Made by a program: the position numbers and the translations under genes | Origin: Pegoplata infirma | Taxonomy: Eukaryota; Arthropoda; Insecta; Diptera; Anthomyiidae | Length of the DNA stretch: 64,000 bases | Reading direction: 5' to 3' | NCBI GenBank assembly: GCA_963921195.1 | Contig: OY992536.1 | Location: 288,753,530 to 288,817,529 of the forward strand | Shown here: in pieces, positions 34,941 to 47,861 of the stretch | How the letters are laid out: each line of letters opens with the position of its first letter | How positions within the stretch are numbered: position 1 is the first letter of the stretch | Notes under the pieces: generated by a model | Told to the model about the DNA's origin: nothing | The model's database searches: none | Seen by the model: only the letters and a program-made list of their open reading frames with translations

Positions 34941-35469
34941 GCTAGTTGACTTTACTCACACACACAAAAAAATAATCGAGGTAATAATTCCTTAGCTGGC
35001 ATAGGTATTTATTTTTTCTATGAAATTAAAAATATACGGCATATTACCTTAGCACTATGTAATTTAAATACCTAATTGGCTATGGAGTTTTTACTTTTCA
35101 ATTTAGGTAGAACTTCGAAAAATTTGTTGACAATAATTTGAAATTAAATAAAAATAAAACAAACATCAAAATTTTTCAACAAATATTTTTGTAATTTTTC
35201 AACGCAATAAAACCGATGGAAATTAACAATTCACAACAAATTATGTAAGCAAAGGTAATTTTATTATTTAATTTATTCGTAAAAATAGTAAGTTCAATAA
35301 TTTTTAATGTTTTTTTTAGATAACGCGAATTAAGCATTGCATTTCTAGGAAAATTATGATAATGTTGGGAAGAAGTCATCAAGAATTCGAGAAAAATGTC
35401 CAAGTTTTTACACGCAATTTTCTAAATTTGCTTGTTTCAAAATTGTAATGGTACAAAATTTCTTAATAT

Positions 35470-36950
35470 CTAAGACATTTATTTATAAAAAAGTTCTCAA
35501 ATTCAAAGACATTTTCTAAATCTGAGGACTTCTATAGCGAAATTTCTCAGAATCTGTTAACTTTTCTTATAAAAAAAATATCTCAGAATCTGAGAATTTT
35601 TCTATAGAAAAAATATTCCAGAATCTACGAATTTTTCTATACAAAAAATATCTCAGAATCTGATAATTTTTCTATAGAAAAAATTTCTCAGAATCTATGA
35701 ATTTTTGTATAAAAAAAATATGTATCTCAGAATCTGAGAATTTTTCTATAGCAAAATGTCATACAATCTGAGAGTTTTTCTACATTTTTCTATAGAAAAA
35801 ATATTCCAGAATCTACGAATTTTTCTATACAAAAAATATCTCAGAATCTGAGAATTTTTCTATAGAAAAAATTTCTCAGAATCTAAGAATTTTTGTATAG
35901 AAAAAATATCTCAGAATCTGAGAATTTTTCAATAGAAAAAATATCTCAGAATCTGAGAATTTTTCTATAGCAAAATGTCATAGAATCTGAGAGTTTTTCT
36001 ATAGGAAAAATATCTTAGAACTGAGATTTTTTCTATAGAAAAATGTATCAGAATGAGATTTAATCAATACAAAAATGTCTTAGAATCTTAGATTTTGTCT
36101 ACAGAAAACTGTTTCAGAAACTGACATTTTTTTTATAGACAATGTCTCAGAATCTGATATATTTCTATAGAAAAATGTCTCAAAATCTTAGATTTTTTCT
36201 ATAGAAAAAGGTCTCAGAATTTTAATATAGAAAAATTTTAAGATTTTGAGACAGAATTTTTCTATAAAAAAATTTTCAGATTCTGAGACATTTTTCTATA
36301 TAAAAAAAACTCTCAGATCCTAAAACATTTTTGCGTTAAAAAAACTCAGCTTCTAATACATGTTTGTATAGATAAAATCTCATTCTGAGACATTTATGCT
36401 ATAGAAAAATTCTCAGATTCTAAAATATTTTTTCTATAGGGAAACTCTCAGATTCTGACACATTTTTCTATAGAAAAAAAAATCTGAGATATACTTTCTA
36501 TTGAAAAATTCTCAGATTCTGAGATATTTTTTCTATACAAAAATTCTTAGATTCTGAGAAATTTTTTTCTATAGTAAAATTCTCAGATTCTGAGATATTT
36601 TTTCTATAGAAAAATTCTCAATGTCTCAGAATTTGAGAGTTTTTCTATAGAAAAAATGTTTCAGAATCTGAGAATTTTTCTATAGAAAATAAGTTCTCAG
36701 AATCTAAGATTTTTTTCTATACAAAAATGTCTCAGAATCTGAGTTATTCTATACAAAAAATGTCTCAGGATCCAAGAACTTTTTTATAGAAAAAATGATA
36801 AAAATCTGAGAATTTATGAATCTGAGAGTTTTTTTTATATAAAAAATGTCTCAGAATCTGAGAAATTTTCTATAGAAAAATTCTCTGTCTAAGAATCTTA
36901 AAATTTTTCTATATAAAAAGTGTCTTAGAATAGATAATTTTCTATATAAA
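35470..36950. repeat. Decayed ~34-bp minisatellite related to the 17520 array
   Basis: Units follow TCTCAGAATCTGAGAATT then TTTCTATAGAAAAAAT, the same palindromic core and TATAG spacer as the 17520-18968 array, but with many substitutions and length changes. Unit orientation flips at about 36225 and returns at about 36610. There are roughly 40 units. Confidence 0.9.
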
Positions 36951-37350
36951 TAACTTTTCTTTAAAATTTAACACATTTAAAAAATTAAAAAATAATTAAA
37001 AATTAAATATATTAAAAATAATAAGCGTTTCGTATTTTTTATTTAAATTTTAAAAGGAAATGGTGTAAAAATGCCATTACTAATGCGAGGTAATACTACC
37101 AAATTATTTACGTAATATCACCTATTTATCAATGCTATTTTACCTAAAAAGCTAAGGTATTTTTCTGTCAACCATAATAAATTTTCGAACATAGGAATTA
37201 CCTTAGCTTTTAAGTAACATTACCTTTAAACTTAGCAAATGCCCCGTTTGCCTGGTGCTAAGGTATTTTTATACTATAATTTTAGGTAATGTTACCTCGA
37301 TTTTTTTTTGTGTGCATAGCCCCGTTTTTTTTATTTTTTTTTTTCCAAAA

Positions 37351-38580
37351 AGGCCTATTTTTTTTGGCGACCCGTCCTTAGCGACTTATCTCGACTTAAA
37401 GTTTGAAAATTGAAATGCTTATATGTTCGTCATTTATGAACGGATTCGAAAAAACATAAACCACTGGAAAGGTAATTAAAAAGTCTTTAAGCAAAACTTT
37501 TGAGAAAACCCATTAAGACCCAATTTAACATTTTTTCTTATGCAAGGTTTTCGGCTAAAAAAATAAATTAGAAACATGTAATTCGGCCGGTCTTAAAGTA
37601 CCTACAGACGACGCAATATTATGCACAATATTTTTGACGTTTTCCCAGAAATGGCATGCATAAAAATACTGTATAAAATATTGAACTGAAAAAAAAAAAA
37701 TACATGTAGATTGTACATAATATTGAATCGTCTGCAGAGGCCTTTAGGGATTACAAATTCCATCAATTAATTTAGCGGCTTCGGTAAATAACGTTTTTTT
37801 TTTGTGTATCATGCATTAAACCCACCCTCATCGCCTAGTTAAGAAGATACAAGCTATTGAATTTTCTAACTCTGAAGCTACATAACTCGCGAACCAGAAG
37901 TCACAGAAAAAAAATACACCTAAATATTTTCGATTTACAAAAAATACACCTAAATATTTTTGATTTTTCAAAAAGGCCTATTTTTTTCGGCGACCCGTCC
38001 TTAGCGAGTTATCTCGACTTAAAGTTTGAAAATTGAAATGCTTATATCTTCGTCATTTATGAACGGATTCGAAAAAAACATAAACCATTGGGAAGGTAAT
38101 TAAAAAGTCTTTAAGCAGAACTTTTGGATAACCCATTAAGACCCAATTTAACATTTTTTCTTATGCAAGATTTTCGGTTAAAAAAATAAATTAGAAACAT
38201 GTAATTCGGCCGGTCTTAAAGTACCTACAGACGACGCAATATTATGCACAATATTTTTGACGTTTTCCCACAAATGGCATGCATAAAAATACTGTATAAA
38301 ATATTGAACTGAAAAAAAAAATACATGTAGATTGTACATAATATTGAATCGTCTTCAGAGGCCTTTAGGGATTACAAATTCCATCAATTAATTTAGCGGC
38401 TTCGGTAAATAAAGTTTTTTTTATGTATCATGCATTAAACCCACCCTCACCGCCTAGTTAAGAAGATACAAGCTATTGAATTTTCTAACTTTGAAGCTAC
38501 ATAACTCGCGAACCAGAAGTCACAGAAAAAAATACACCTAAATATTTTCGATTTACAATTAAAATTCAATCGGTATGAAA
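37351..38580. repeat. Tandem duplication, two copies with 623-bp period, carrying a small MITE
   Basis: Both copies run AGGCCTATTTTTTT, GGCGACCCGTCCTTAGCGA, TTATGAACGGATTCG, TTCGGCCGGTCTTAAAGTAC, CTACATAACTCGCGAACCAG in order with few differences. Each contains a MITE with TACAGACGACGCAATATTAT at the left and ATAATATTGAATCGTCT at the right (about 37606-37745 in copy 1). The same terminus appears in Isy1 intron 2 (about 32610-32655). Confidence 0.85.
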
Positions 38581-38689
38581 ATTTTGAGAGCGATCGGACA
38601 GGCGGAAATCTAAAAAATGGCTTTATTAAATTTTTTTTTTTAATTTTAGTAGATTTTTTTTCATTTTAGTAGATTTTTTTTTTCGTTTC

Positions 38690-39510
38690 TGTCTGACGAA
38701 GGTTCTGTCTGACGAACGAAAGGCGAACGTTAAAAATTTGCATGCATTTTGTTATTGTAACAAAAACAAAATACATTCAAATTCGTGACGTTCGTCATAT
38801 AGAAACTGGGGGTTAAGCCTCTATGACACTACATTTTTTTTGTATTTTATTTTTTATTAATTGAGAGAATGAAACAGCAAAAGAAGAAATGAAAAAGAAA
38901 TATAAAATAAACAAACAAATAGTGATGATTACTTTCATTTAAATAAAAACCCGCTGAATAAATACCAAAAACCGTCAAAAAAGCAAAAAAAGTCGCTTCA
39001 TTGAATGAAAAACAGAAAAGTTGGCAACACTTAATATCATTAAAGCGTAAATGTCAAAAAAATATGTAAAATTTTTACATTTTTTTTGACATTCAATCAT
39101 TTGATAACCAAATTTATCGATAACACAAAAATAAAATTTGACGTTTACTGTTTTTTTTAGTTTGCTTTTACTCTTCACACTTGTTCAGGTTTCCTATGGT
39201 GATATATTTGCACTGTTCACATAAATTTCATCAATACAAAAAAAATGTAGTGTCATAGGGGCTTTAGCACTCTTTTTATGTGCATTGATAGCGCTGGTTT
39301 TCTATTATTGAAAAAACTGTTGGCTTTAATATTGAACTATGCCCATAGGCATACGCAAGAATATCAATAAAGTCATACCCCCAGTTTCTGTAACACTAAC
39401 GTCATTCGTCTTGGAAGAATTTGCAGGTATTTTGCTATTGCTACAAAAACAAAATACAATCAAAGTCGTCCAAGACGAATGACGTTCGTGTTACAAAAAC
39501 TCGGGCTTAA
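38690..39510. mobile_element. Cluster of MITEs: TTA-flanked 447-bp element plus two GACGTTCGTC hairpins
   Basis: 38817-39263 starts AGCCTCTATGACACTACAT and ends ATGTAGTGTCATAGGGGCT, flanked by TTA on both sides, a PIF/Harbinger-style signature. It lies beside a hairpin (38690-38813) ending GACGTTCGTCATATAGAAAC and before a related hairpin at 39378-39508 with CGTCATTCGTCTTGGA and TCCAAGACGAATGACG arms. Between 39510 and 40150 nothing else is recognisable. Confidence 0.7.
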
Positions 39511-40208
39511 TTTGCTCCATTACTACTGGTTGGCAATTCCTTGTTAACTTTCATGGTTCTCTCCACGTGTTCTACAATTCCTATTTTTTTGATTCTTCGA
39601 ACTTGGCATCACTTTTTATTTCGACTACCAGGGATGGAAAAGTTAGCACTTTTTTCACTCCCTATACAAATAGTACACCACAACCGATTTTGTACCTCCT
39701 TTTATACCAGTCGTTTTCATACATTTGCTTAACAAAATTTAAAATAATTCCCAAAAATCCAAAGATTTTCATTGGAAAAATTATTCAAAAGCAAAAAGAA
39801 ATTTAATTTTTGTCAATCTTTAATGGGTTTTTGTTAAAATTGATAAGCATAGATATGTTGATAAGGTTTTTTTTTTTTTTTTTAAATATTTTTAGTACCG
39901 TCGAATGTGAAAAAGTACCAATTAAAAATTAAGATTTTCCATCCCTGTCGACTACACAAAAATATGCAAACGTCGAAAACATTGATTAAAAAGTTTTTTT
40001 TTTATGTGGAAATAAAACAAGTGCATACTGGAAGTTAAATGTTTAGTCATTTATTTATTTAAACAAAATTCAATTCATTTGCATATTAGCATTTGAATAA
40101 GACGGCAGCATAGATTTAAAGTGAAAAGCAAGAAACAACGAAACCTTACACGCAGGCAGTCCGGCCCCATACAGAAGCCACAAAAAAGTGAGGACGGACA
40201 GTTGAGAC

Positions 40209-43200
40209 ATGTCCTACTTTGCTCATAGTGGTGATTTGGTAAATCTTAATGTAGGGGGTCAGAGGTAAGTTAAGATTTGATTCATTTATAAGTTTTTGTT
40301 TATTTTGTGTATTGTGTTGATGTAATTGTTTTTTATTAAGAGGCCTCAAAATAGAATTGCGATAACAAATTTTGCGTTTTGTTTATTGTTTTGGGTGAAT
40401 AAATTTGGATTTTAAGTGTATAGCAGAGGTTCCTAATCTTTGTTGAGTTTTCTTTTAATTAAAAAAGCGCAAGCTTTCTTGTTTGCTCAGTTGCTCAACT
40501 CCCAACTCATTTATTTACCAAATCCATTTCTAAGACTGGGTTAACCTTCCCATAATCTTTTTACCTAATTATTAACAAACCGCACAGTATTAGGAAATTC
40601 TATAAGAGTTGGAATTGAAAAAAGTTCAAACTATCGGCTCTATGTGTGCCACTTCTCAATAATACCGGGAAAACTGGTATTCCCGGTTCTGATATTGGTA
40701 CCGATTCTCAAAAAAATATTTTTTTAATGTATTTTTCTGAATTTAAGGTGAAACCAATCTGAAATTCAAGGTTTTCTTAATATCTTTTGAACCACTAGTC
40801 CGATTTGGCTGAAATTCAACACCAACAAAACCATGGGAATGACAAATATATATGCCAAGCTTCATCAGCCTCAGGATTGTTAGCGTGTTCTTTAACTAGT
40901 AATTTCGCGAAAAAAAGCCCTTACCGAACTTCACTCTTTTGCATATAACTTTTGAACCACTTGACTGATTTCGCTGGATTGCAATACCAACCTGCCTAGG
41001 TAAATGCCAAACATATATGGCCTCAGTAAAGTCTTTCAAAAGTTAGCGTGTTTTCTACAGGCGGACGGACATTGTAAGATCGACTTAAATTCGATCGAGG
41101 ATCATGAATACATAAAAGTTAAAGTTATAATTCTATAAAATAAAAAAAAATATTTTAATTTTTCTAATAGTACCACGAAAAGGGGTTTGTTAGTAACTAT
41201 TTAAGAATCCCCTTCTACTACCCGTACTTATCTTAAATGTGATGTGTTTTGATTAATAATTTTGGTGATATTTCTTTGTTTGTTTATTTTTTTATTTATT
41301 TTAATTAAATAAATAGACATAAGCTGTGTTTTGCAATCATTTGGATTAGAATTTACCATACAATATGTGTACTTAATAAATATTATTATTATTAAAGATT
41401 AGCACACATTTGAGTCTCCCTGTTGTGGAATGTATTTTATACAGAGCTTTTGCAATATTCTTATAGCATACTTTAAGGACGCACAATAAATATCCCCATC
41501 AAATCATGCAGGAAGTAAAAGCTCTTTTGTTTAAAACTTTCATTATTTGAACTTTTTAGCATTTTTAAAGCACACTTTTGGGGTAATATTAGAAAATGTA
41601 CTTAATAAGTACATATAATTGAAAAACACAACAATAGAGAAACATAGAGGCGAAGGCGTCAAAAATTGAGTTGTCAAAGTACAACTTGTATACATGTATT
41701 TTTTGACAAAGTACGACTTGTAAACATGTATTGTGTGGTGAATTCACATCGACAACGTACGTGTGAGAAATTAGAAAAAGATAGTGATATTATTTTTTCT
41801 TTCACCTTCGCCTCTATGTTTCTCTATGTAAATAGAATTTTGTGATATTTTTTTTTCTTATAATTATTTTAATTAAAAAAAAATAGATTTTCCACATCAC
41901 GCCAAACACTCACCTGGATACCAGATACATTTTTTACCGCTTTACTTAGTGGTCGAATATCAAGCTTAAGAGATGAAACTGGAGCTATTTTCATAGATCG
42001 TGATCCTTCTTTGTTTTCCATTATATTAAATTATTTACGAACGAAAGAAATTGATATAAAAAATTGTCAAATACGAGCATTGCGACATGAATCAGAATAT
42101 TATGGTTTAACACCTTTGGTTAAACGTTTAGCATTGTGTGAAGATTTAAATCATTCTTCATGTGGTGATGTTTTATTTTATGGTTTTCTACCAGCACCAA
42201 CAATACCACCAAATGATAGTATTATCATAAATCAACAACATGGCAATTCAACAATCGATTCGAATACTCAGCGGAATAATGCAACTCAAACTTCGGCAGC
42301 TGTTGCAGCTCCAATGCCATTGGAACAATGTTTACCTTCAACATCGTCAGGTGTAACATCAGCTGGTTCTAATGCTAGACCAGGTTCTATGGTTCGAGTA
42401 CCAGAACCCTCTAATGTCGTATCAAATCGTCATGCTTCACATTCTCGTAACTCATCATGGGATTTACGTTTAGGACGGGGTAGTTCTACATCTCAAGACA
42501 GTCGCTGCTGGTCCACAACAAATCGTGCAGAACATTCGCGTAATCCTTCTTTAGATTTTAAGCGTCATTCTCGAAATTCATCAGCCGATCTTAATAAACT
42601 AATACGCAATGATGTCGGCCTTGTTTTCTCTCCCACTCTCAGTTCTAATTGGGTAGATCCTCTGAGAGTGCAAATCATTAAAGCTCATCAAAATTGGTTT
42701 GCAGTAGCCTATGCTCATTTTGTAACCTGTTATCGTGTCAAAGATTCCAATGGCTGGCAATTGGTTTTCACGTCACCTTACATAGACTCCACTATCGAAC
42801 GTATTGCTATAAATTCCAAGGTTAATATGTCAACAGCCGAACCTATACCCAGTAAAATGGTAGCTATATCTTATGGCAGTCAAATACGATTGTGGAGTAT
42901 CCATGAGGGAGGCAATAAAACCGATATTGGTACATTCAATTTGAATGTACGAGTAGAGTATTTATTTTTTATTGGCAGCCAATTGGTAGCTTTGTCTTCG
43001 TCAGGCAAAATAGGCGTTTGGCACGCTATGACACAACATTGGCAAATACAAGATTTAGTTCCAGTATTATCATTTGATTCGGCTGGATCATTTTTGTTAT
43101 TGGGTTGTAATAATGGTTCCATATATTATATAGGTGAGTAAAAATAATTTTTAAATATTATGAAAAAAAAAAACCTTGTGAAACTATAATTTATTTATCA

Positions 43201-46200
43201 TTTCATATTTTTCCTAACAAAAAAATTGTAAATTCTTTCAACTACTGCTATATTTTTTATTAAAGAAAAATTATAAAAATCTGACAATTTTTTTTTTTAT
43301 ATGGAAAAATTGCATAAGCCAACAACTTTTGCTATATGAAAAACTACTCTGCATTACCTTTTACAAACTTGACACCTTTCATATAAAAACGCCTGCCACT
43401 TTTATGGGGGAATGTCTCAACTCTAAATACACCATTTGTGACATGTCACAACCCGTGCTCAGTCCGTTTGCTGTGTGCCTAAAACCTTTTTAATGAATTT
43501 TTTACTTTAGAACGTAAAAAACTGACAACATTTAGAAAAATTTTAAAAAATGTTTCAGAGCTTAACAAATTTTTAAAATTTTATTTTTTCTATTAATATA
43601 TTCGGGACTTGAACATTTTTGCATTCTTAAAGCGTTTTTTAATGAATTTTAAACTGCAAAACACAAAAAATTGTGTCCGGAACTTAGAAACATTTTAAAA
43701 AATGGTCAGCAGTGCCCACCAGCTTCGGTGGCCAAAAACAAATCGTTTAGACAACCGCTGACCAACTGCTGACTTGTCCTTGGGGACAGTTAAAAAATTG
43801 TCTGAAGATGTCAGCAATTTTATCAAGGGAGTGTCAACAGTATGTCGGTTAAGATTTTTTTTTGCCAACTGGGATACTAAAAATGTTTGAAAAATATTTT
43901 GGAGCTTTTTTGTTTTTTTCCTAAAAGCATGTTTAATGAATTTTTTACTACAAAACAAAAAAAATTTTAGGGACTTGGAAGATTTTTTAAAAAATGTTTG
44001 TTTAACTCATTTTTATTGATTATCTGCAGGAAAAAGTGTATCGGTCTATCCAAAACAACATATCTTGTGACTGGTGAAAACGGGACATATCACCAAAATG
44101 TCTCAAGATGCTTTTCACGTGATAGGTTAAATTTTAACTTGTCACTGATAAGTCTCCGGGACCGAAAACAATAGGAAATGTCAAAGTTCCGAAAAAAAAA
44201 TTCAAAATTTTCGAAGTCCCAGACACAATTTTATCCATTTACGGCAACTGTTCCAAAAATAGAATTCATTAAAAAAATGTGAAAATGGAAATTTACCAAT
44301 TTTTTAGTGTTCTAGATTAAAAAAAAATAGTCGAAAGTAAATCGAATTCACTTTTTTCGTTATAACTTTTTTACTTTTAGTTATTCGATTTTGACTTCAA
44401 ATGAAATGCGAAAAAAAATTGTAAAAGACAGAACAGAGAAAACTTTTTTTTTTGTAATTTTGAAAAATTATCCAAGTCTTGAAAAATGTTTGGAAATTTT
44501 CCAAGTCCCGGACACAAAAATTTTTTTGGCGTTTTGGAATTAAAAATTCATTAAAAACATAATAAAATTCGAAAAAAAAGTCTCGAAAATTTGTTTTTAA
44601 ATTTTTCTCAAATATCGGAAACAAAACATTTTTTGCCAATTTTTTTTTGTTTATTGTAGTAAAAAAGCTTATTAAAATAAAAATGATTTCTTTTCCTGCA
44701 GAGTGGTTAGATTAATCAATTTCCACAATAAAATAGATAAATCGATTCCCATAATATTTTCCAAAAATTCGTTGCCTTTCATAAGACCGTATTTACATTA
44801 GGCAATTTTAATTGCGGCAATTCTGATTTTATCGTGTATCAGAGAGAGATCTAAGATTCTTCCCTCTCTCTCTGATACACTAGAAAATCAAAATTGCCTT
44901 ATGTAAATTTGGTCTAAAATGAGCAAATTTTAATTTTTACATATAAAATAATTTTAGTTTTTTGACTTTTTTCATTAAAAAATTTCAGATTATGTTTCAG
45001 AAATGTTTTCCATAAATAAATTTGCAAGTTATAACGATTTCCGTCAAATATTTTCTTTTTATATAGTTTAATCTAAATTTAATCTTTATAATTTTTATAG
45101 ATATGCAAAAATTCCCCTTGCGCATGAAGGATAATGATCTCTTAGTTACTGAATTATATAAGGATCCTAACTTAGATCCAATTACCGCGATTTCTGTATA
45201 TTTAACACCGAAAACTTCAAGTAAGTAAAAACTTGTGTTAAATATAAACCAACAACAAGATGCATTACTACCTTCTTTTTAAACTCCAAACTATATTTTT
45301 TTTCATCCTTAGGCATAAGTGGCAATTGGATTGAAATTGCTTATGGCACTAAAAGTGGTGCTGTACGAATTATTGTACAACATCCTGAAACGGCTGGTCA
45401 TGGCCCACATCTTTTTGAAACATTTACAGTACATCAAAGTCCAGTAACTAAAGTTATGCTCTCTGAAAAATACTTAGTATCAGTATGTAGTGAATATCAT
45501 CATGTACGTACCTGGAGTCTAACCAGATTTCGTGGCATGTTATCAACCCAACCAGGTTCAACACCAGAGGCTTCCTTTAAAATTGTCTCTCTCGAAGCAA
45601 CTGAATCGAATTATAGTTATGTAGCCGGTAATGATTTCGGACCCTATGGGGACTATGATGAACAGATTTTTGTACAAAAGGTTGTACCCGAAACCGATCA
45701 GTTATACGTGCGTTTAGCTTCAAATGGCGAACGTGTTTGTGTTGTTAAATCTGTCGATGGTTCATCGATAACATCATTTTGTGTCCATGAATGTGAGGTT
45801 AGCTCACGTATGGGTTCACGCTTTATATTGACCGGCCATTGTAATGGCAATATCCAAATGTGGGATCTCACAACAGCTTTGTCTTTGTTTTCCAAAAAAG
45901 ATGAAAGTCAAATGCAGAAAATCAATGGCGGACCCGATACCAACGAGCTACTCCGCCTACTTGACCAGTGTGAGATCAGTAATAGCCTCTGCTCAACGCC
46001 TTGTATGTCACCATGTCTCTCAGCTTTTGGAGGGGTGGCAAATACCACTATAGCACGTATGAAAGCTAGTAATTTGGCTTTGCTCAATCAAACGTTGCAA
46101 CAAGCATCCGCACCACCGCAATCATCATCAGCACCATCATCGTCTTCATCTCAACAACAGCATCATCAAACAGGACAATCACATCATACGGGGGCTCGTG

Positions 46201-46226
46201 GCAATGGTGGTAGCAATAGTGAATGA
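40209..46226 (+). CDS. KCTD3: BTB/WD40 protein of the KCTD3/SHKBP1 family
   Basis: Exons are 40209-40264, 41887-43133, 45101-45220 and 45313-46226, with matching phases, giving 778 residues. The first short exon encodes [18 protein letters not shown] and joins [17 protein letters not shown], completing the T1-type BTB (about 9-110). After a Ser/Asn-rich linker (about 115-265) comes the WD40-type region (about 265-610): [59 protein letters not shown] and [14 protein letters not shown]. The order and wording match KCTD3 closely. The tail is Ser/Gln/His-rich. Vertebrate KCTD3 binds the HCN3 channel and SHKBP1 binds CIN85 (family knowledge); the fly role is not known to me. The linker holds three HSRN-x-S-x-D repeats. 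The intron-1 acceptor is unusually purine-rich. Confidence 0.94.
40655..41120. repeat. Remnants in KCTD3 intron 1: ACCGGGAATACC fragment and GTCCGTC-type repeat
   Basis: 40655-40715 has ATACCGGGAAAACTGGTATT and CCCGGTTCTGATATTGGTAC, a decayed relative of the 34359 hAT MITE. 40740-41120 is a decayed minus-strand copy of the dispersed repeat with GCGGACGGACATT and TTGAACCAC blocks. Other parts of the intron (41120-41630) are featureless. Confidence 0.5.
41634..41827. mobile_element. 194-bp MITE with 23-bp perfect inverted termini, next to KCTD3 exon 2
   Basis: The left end ATAGAGAAACATAGAGGCG (continuing AAGG) is exactly complemented at 41805-41827. It ends 59 bp before the start of exon 2, so it lies where branch-point sequences would be expected. 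Confidence 0.8.
43360..44170. repeat. Dispersed repeat with CACCTTTCATATAAAAA block, copy 2, with nested hairpin
   Basis: It shares blocks with 26140-26830. It also contains, at about 43703-43870, a segment (CAACTGCTGACTTGTCC, GATGTCAGCAATTTTAT) whose inverted relative lies at about 48090-48240. No coding content was found. The remainder of intron 2 to 44780 is A/T-rich. Confidence 0.5.
44785..44922. mobile_element. ~138-bp MITE-like hairpin in KCTD3 intron 2
   Basis: The arms AGACCGTATTTACATTAGGC and GCCTTATGTAAATTTGGTCT surround a second inverted pair, GTGTATCAGAGAGAGA and TCTCTCTCTGATACAC, forming an almost complete hairpin. Confidence 0.75.
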
Positions 46227-46690
46227 AATACGGTAGCGGCGTTAGCAGAGGCGGCGTTAGTCGGGCGTATTTATTCACCACTTTCATTTTGTCATCTTTT
46301 AATTGGTTTTCACTTTTATCGTAAATTAGTTCGCATAATAGTGTGTTTTTTATTTTATGTATGTATTTTGACGCTATGCGTCATAATCACTCCCTGATGG
46401 CATCATCAACTAAAACCAACACCACCACCCTAAACAAACCTTAAAAAGGTAAACAGAAAAAAAAATAATTAGAATAATTAGGACTATACTAAATATTTGG
46501 TTTATACACATATTTTTTTATACTTTTCCCCACTATATACATATATTTTTGTTTAAATTAAATTTTCTATATATAGATATCTAATTTTATTCGTTTTTAA
46601 ATCTTATGTAAAGTTTTATCGTAATTTTATTCCTGAAAACTACAAACATATAAATGTAAACGAAATGCAAAAAACACAAAAATTATTCAA

Positions 46691-46702
46691 TCAATAAATA
46701 AA
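46691..46702 (+). terminator. Poly(A) signals after the KCTD3-like gene
   Basis: Two overlapping AATAAA hexamers (CAATAAATAAATT) lie about 470 bases past the stop. No other strong signal is seen between 46226 and 46690. From 46740 to 47860 no gene is evident. Confidence 0.5.
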
Positions 46703-47861
46703 TTATAGACAATATTAGTTTGATTATTTTTAAAGGCCTTATTTTCGCTCTGGTTTGATTACAGTAGTAAGGAGGCTAAATATATCTTTTATTGGCACTT
46801 GGGCAATTTAAAGCATGGAAGTTTTAAACTTTAAACATCATACGTCCAATGTTAAAAAGCTTTACAAATCCTTAATTGTTATCACGATTTGGGATAAGCC
46901 GTTAGTACTTTTAAATTTTATGATTTTATGTTTTTTTTCAGTTTTTGTTGTGAAAATTAATGGAAATTTCTCTCATACATTTGATCTTCTTGCCCGTTTA
47001 CAAATAAAACTGGGAAAACAACAAAACTTTTGGCATTTACTACGGGCACATCGGTAAAGTAATCTCGAAAAAATGGGATTTCGACAGTCACACCGACATC
47101 ATTAGATCCATTGTAAATCAATAGAGGATCGCTCATATACATATTGTTGACTGACTTTTAAAAAGTCATATGGGCCAAGAAGTTTGACATAAGATTCATG
47201 TGGGTCAAACGAATTTTAGGTAAAAAATGCGATTTTTTTCTACTGTATTCATTTTTTGTTTGGGTTGTTGGAAAAACTAGTTGATAACTGAATAAAAACT
47301 ATTGGAACCTTTTTTTAAATTTTGAACTTAGAAAAAATCGACTTTGAAATATTTAAAAAAAAAAATTCTGAAAAATGTCTATACATAATTTCATTTTGCA
47401 GATCGACGCTCATAGCACATTTATTATTTACTCAATCAGGACGATATCAAGCTTAAATTCAAGCTTTATAAATTACCTACATAATTTTTTTTTAATTATA
47501 CTCGTTTGATAATAAAACGTTAGAGTATTATACCACAGAAGCGTTTCTAATTAGTTATACTATAGAAACGTTTCCAATTAGTTGACAACCACTGTATACA
47601 AGAAAGCTAACAGTACTTGTATTACAGGGCAAGGTACTTTAGCAGTACTGGAGCGTTTGTATTTTCTGCCTGGATCCTTACAAAATTTTTTAATTTTTTT
47701 TGGAAGTTAAAAAAAATTTTCAAAAATTTTTTTTTTATTTAAAAGAATTTTTAATAAATAACCAAAAAATTGTTCAGAAAACTTAACTAATTTTTCCGAA
47801 CTTGGAAAATTTTTTAAATATTTTGTGTACGTGACTTGAAATTTTTTTTAATCAAATTAAT

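Noticed and set aside
42880..43122. Minus-strand frame opposite the KCTD3-like exon 2
   Set aside because: It is the antisense shadow of a well-supported coding exon, with no family resemblance.
44785..44922. MicroRNA precursor
   Set aside because: The near-complete hairpin with doubled inverted ends fits a MITE better; without small-RNA data or conservation a miRNA cannot be supported.
46815..47057. 80-codon frame downstream of the KCTD3-like gene
   Set aside because: It is hydrophobic and A/T-driven, with no splice partners, no recognisable domain and no upstream signal.
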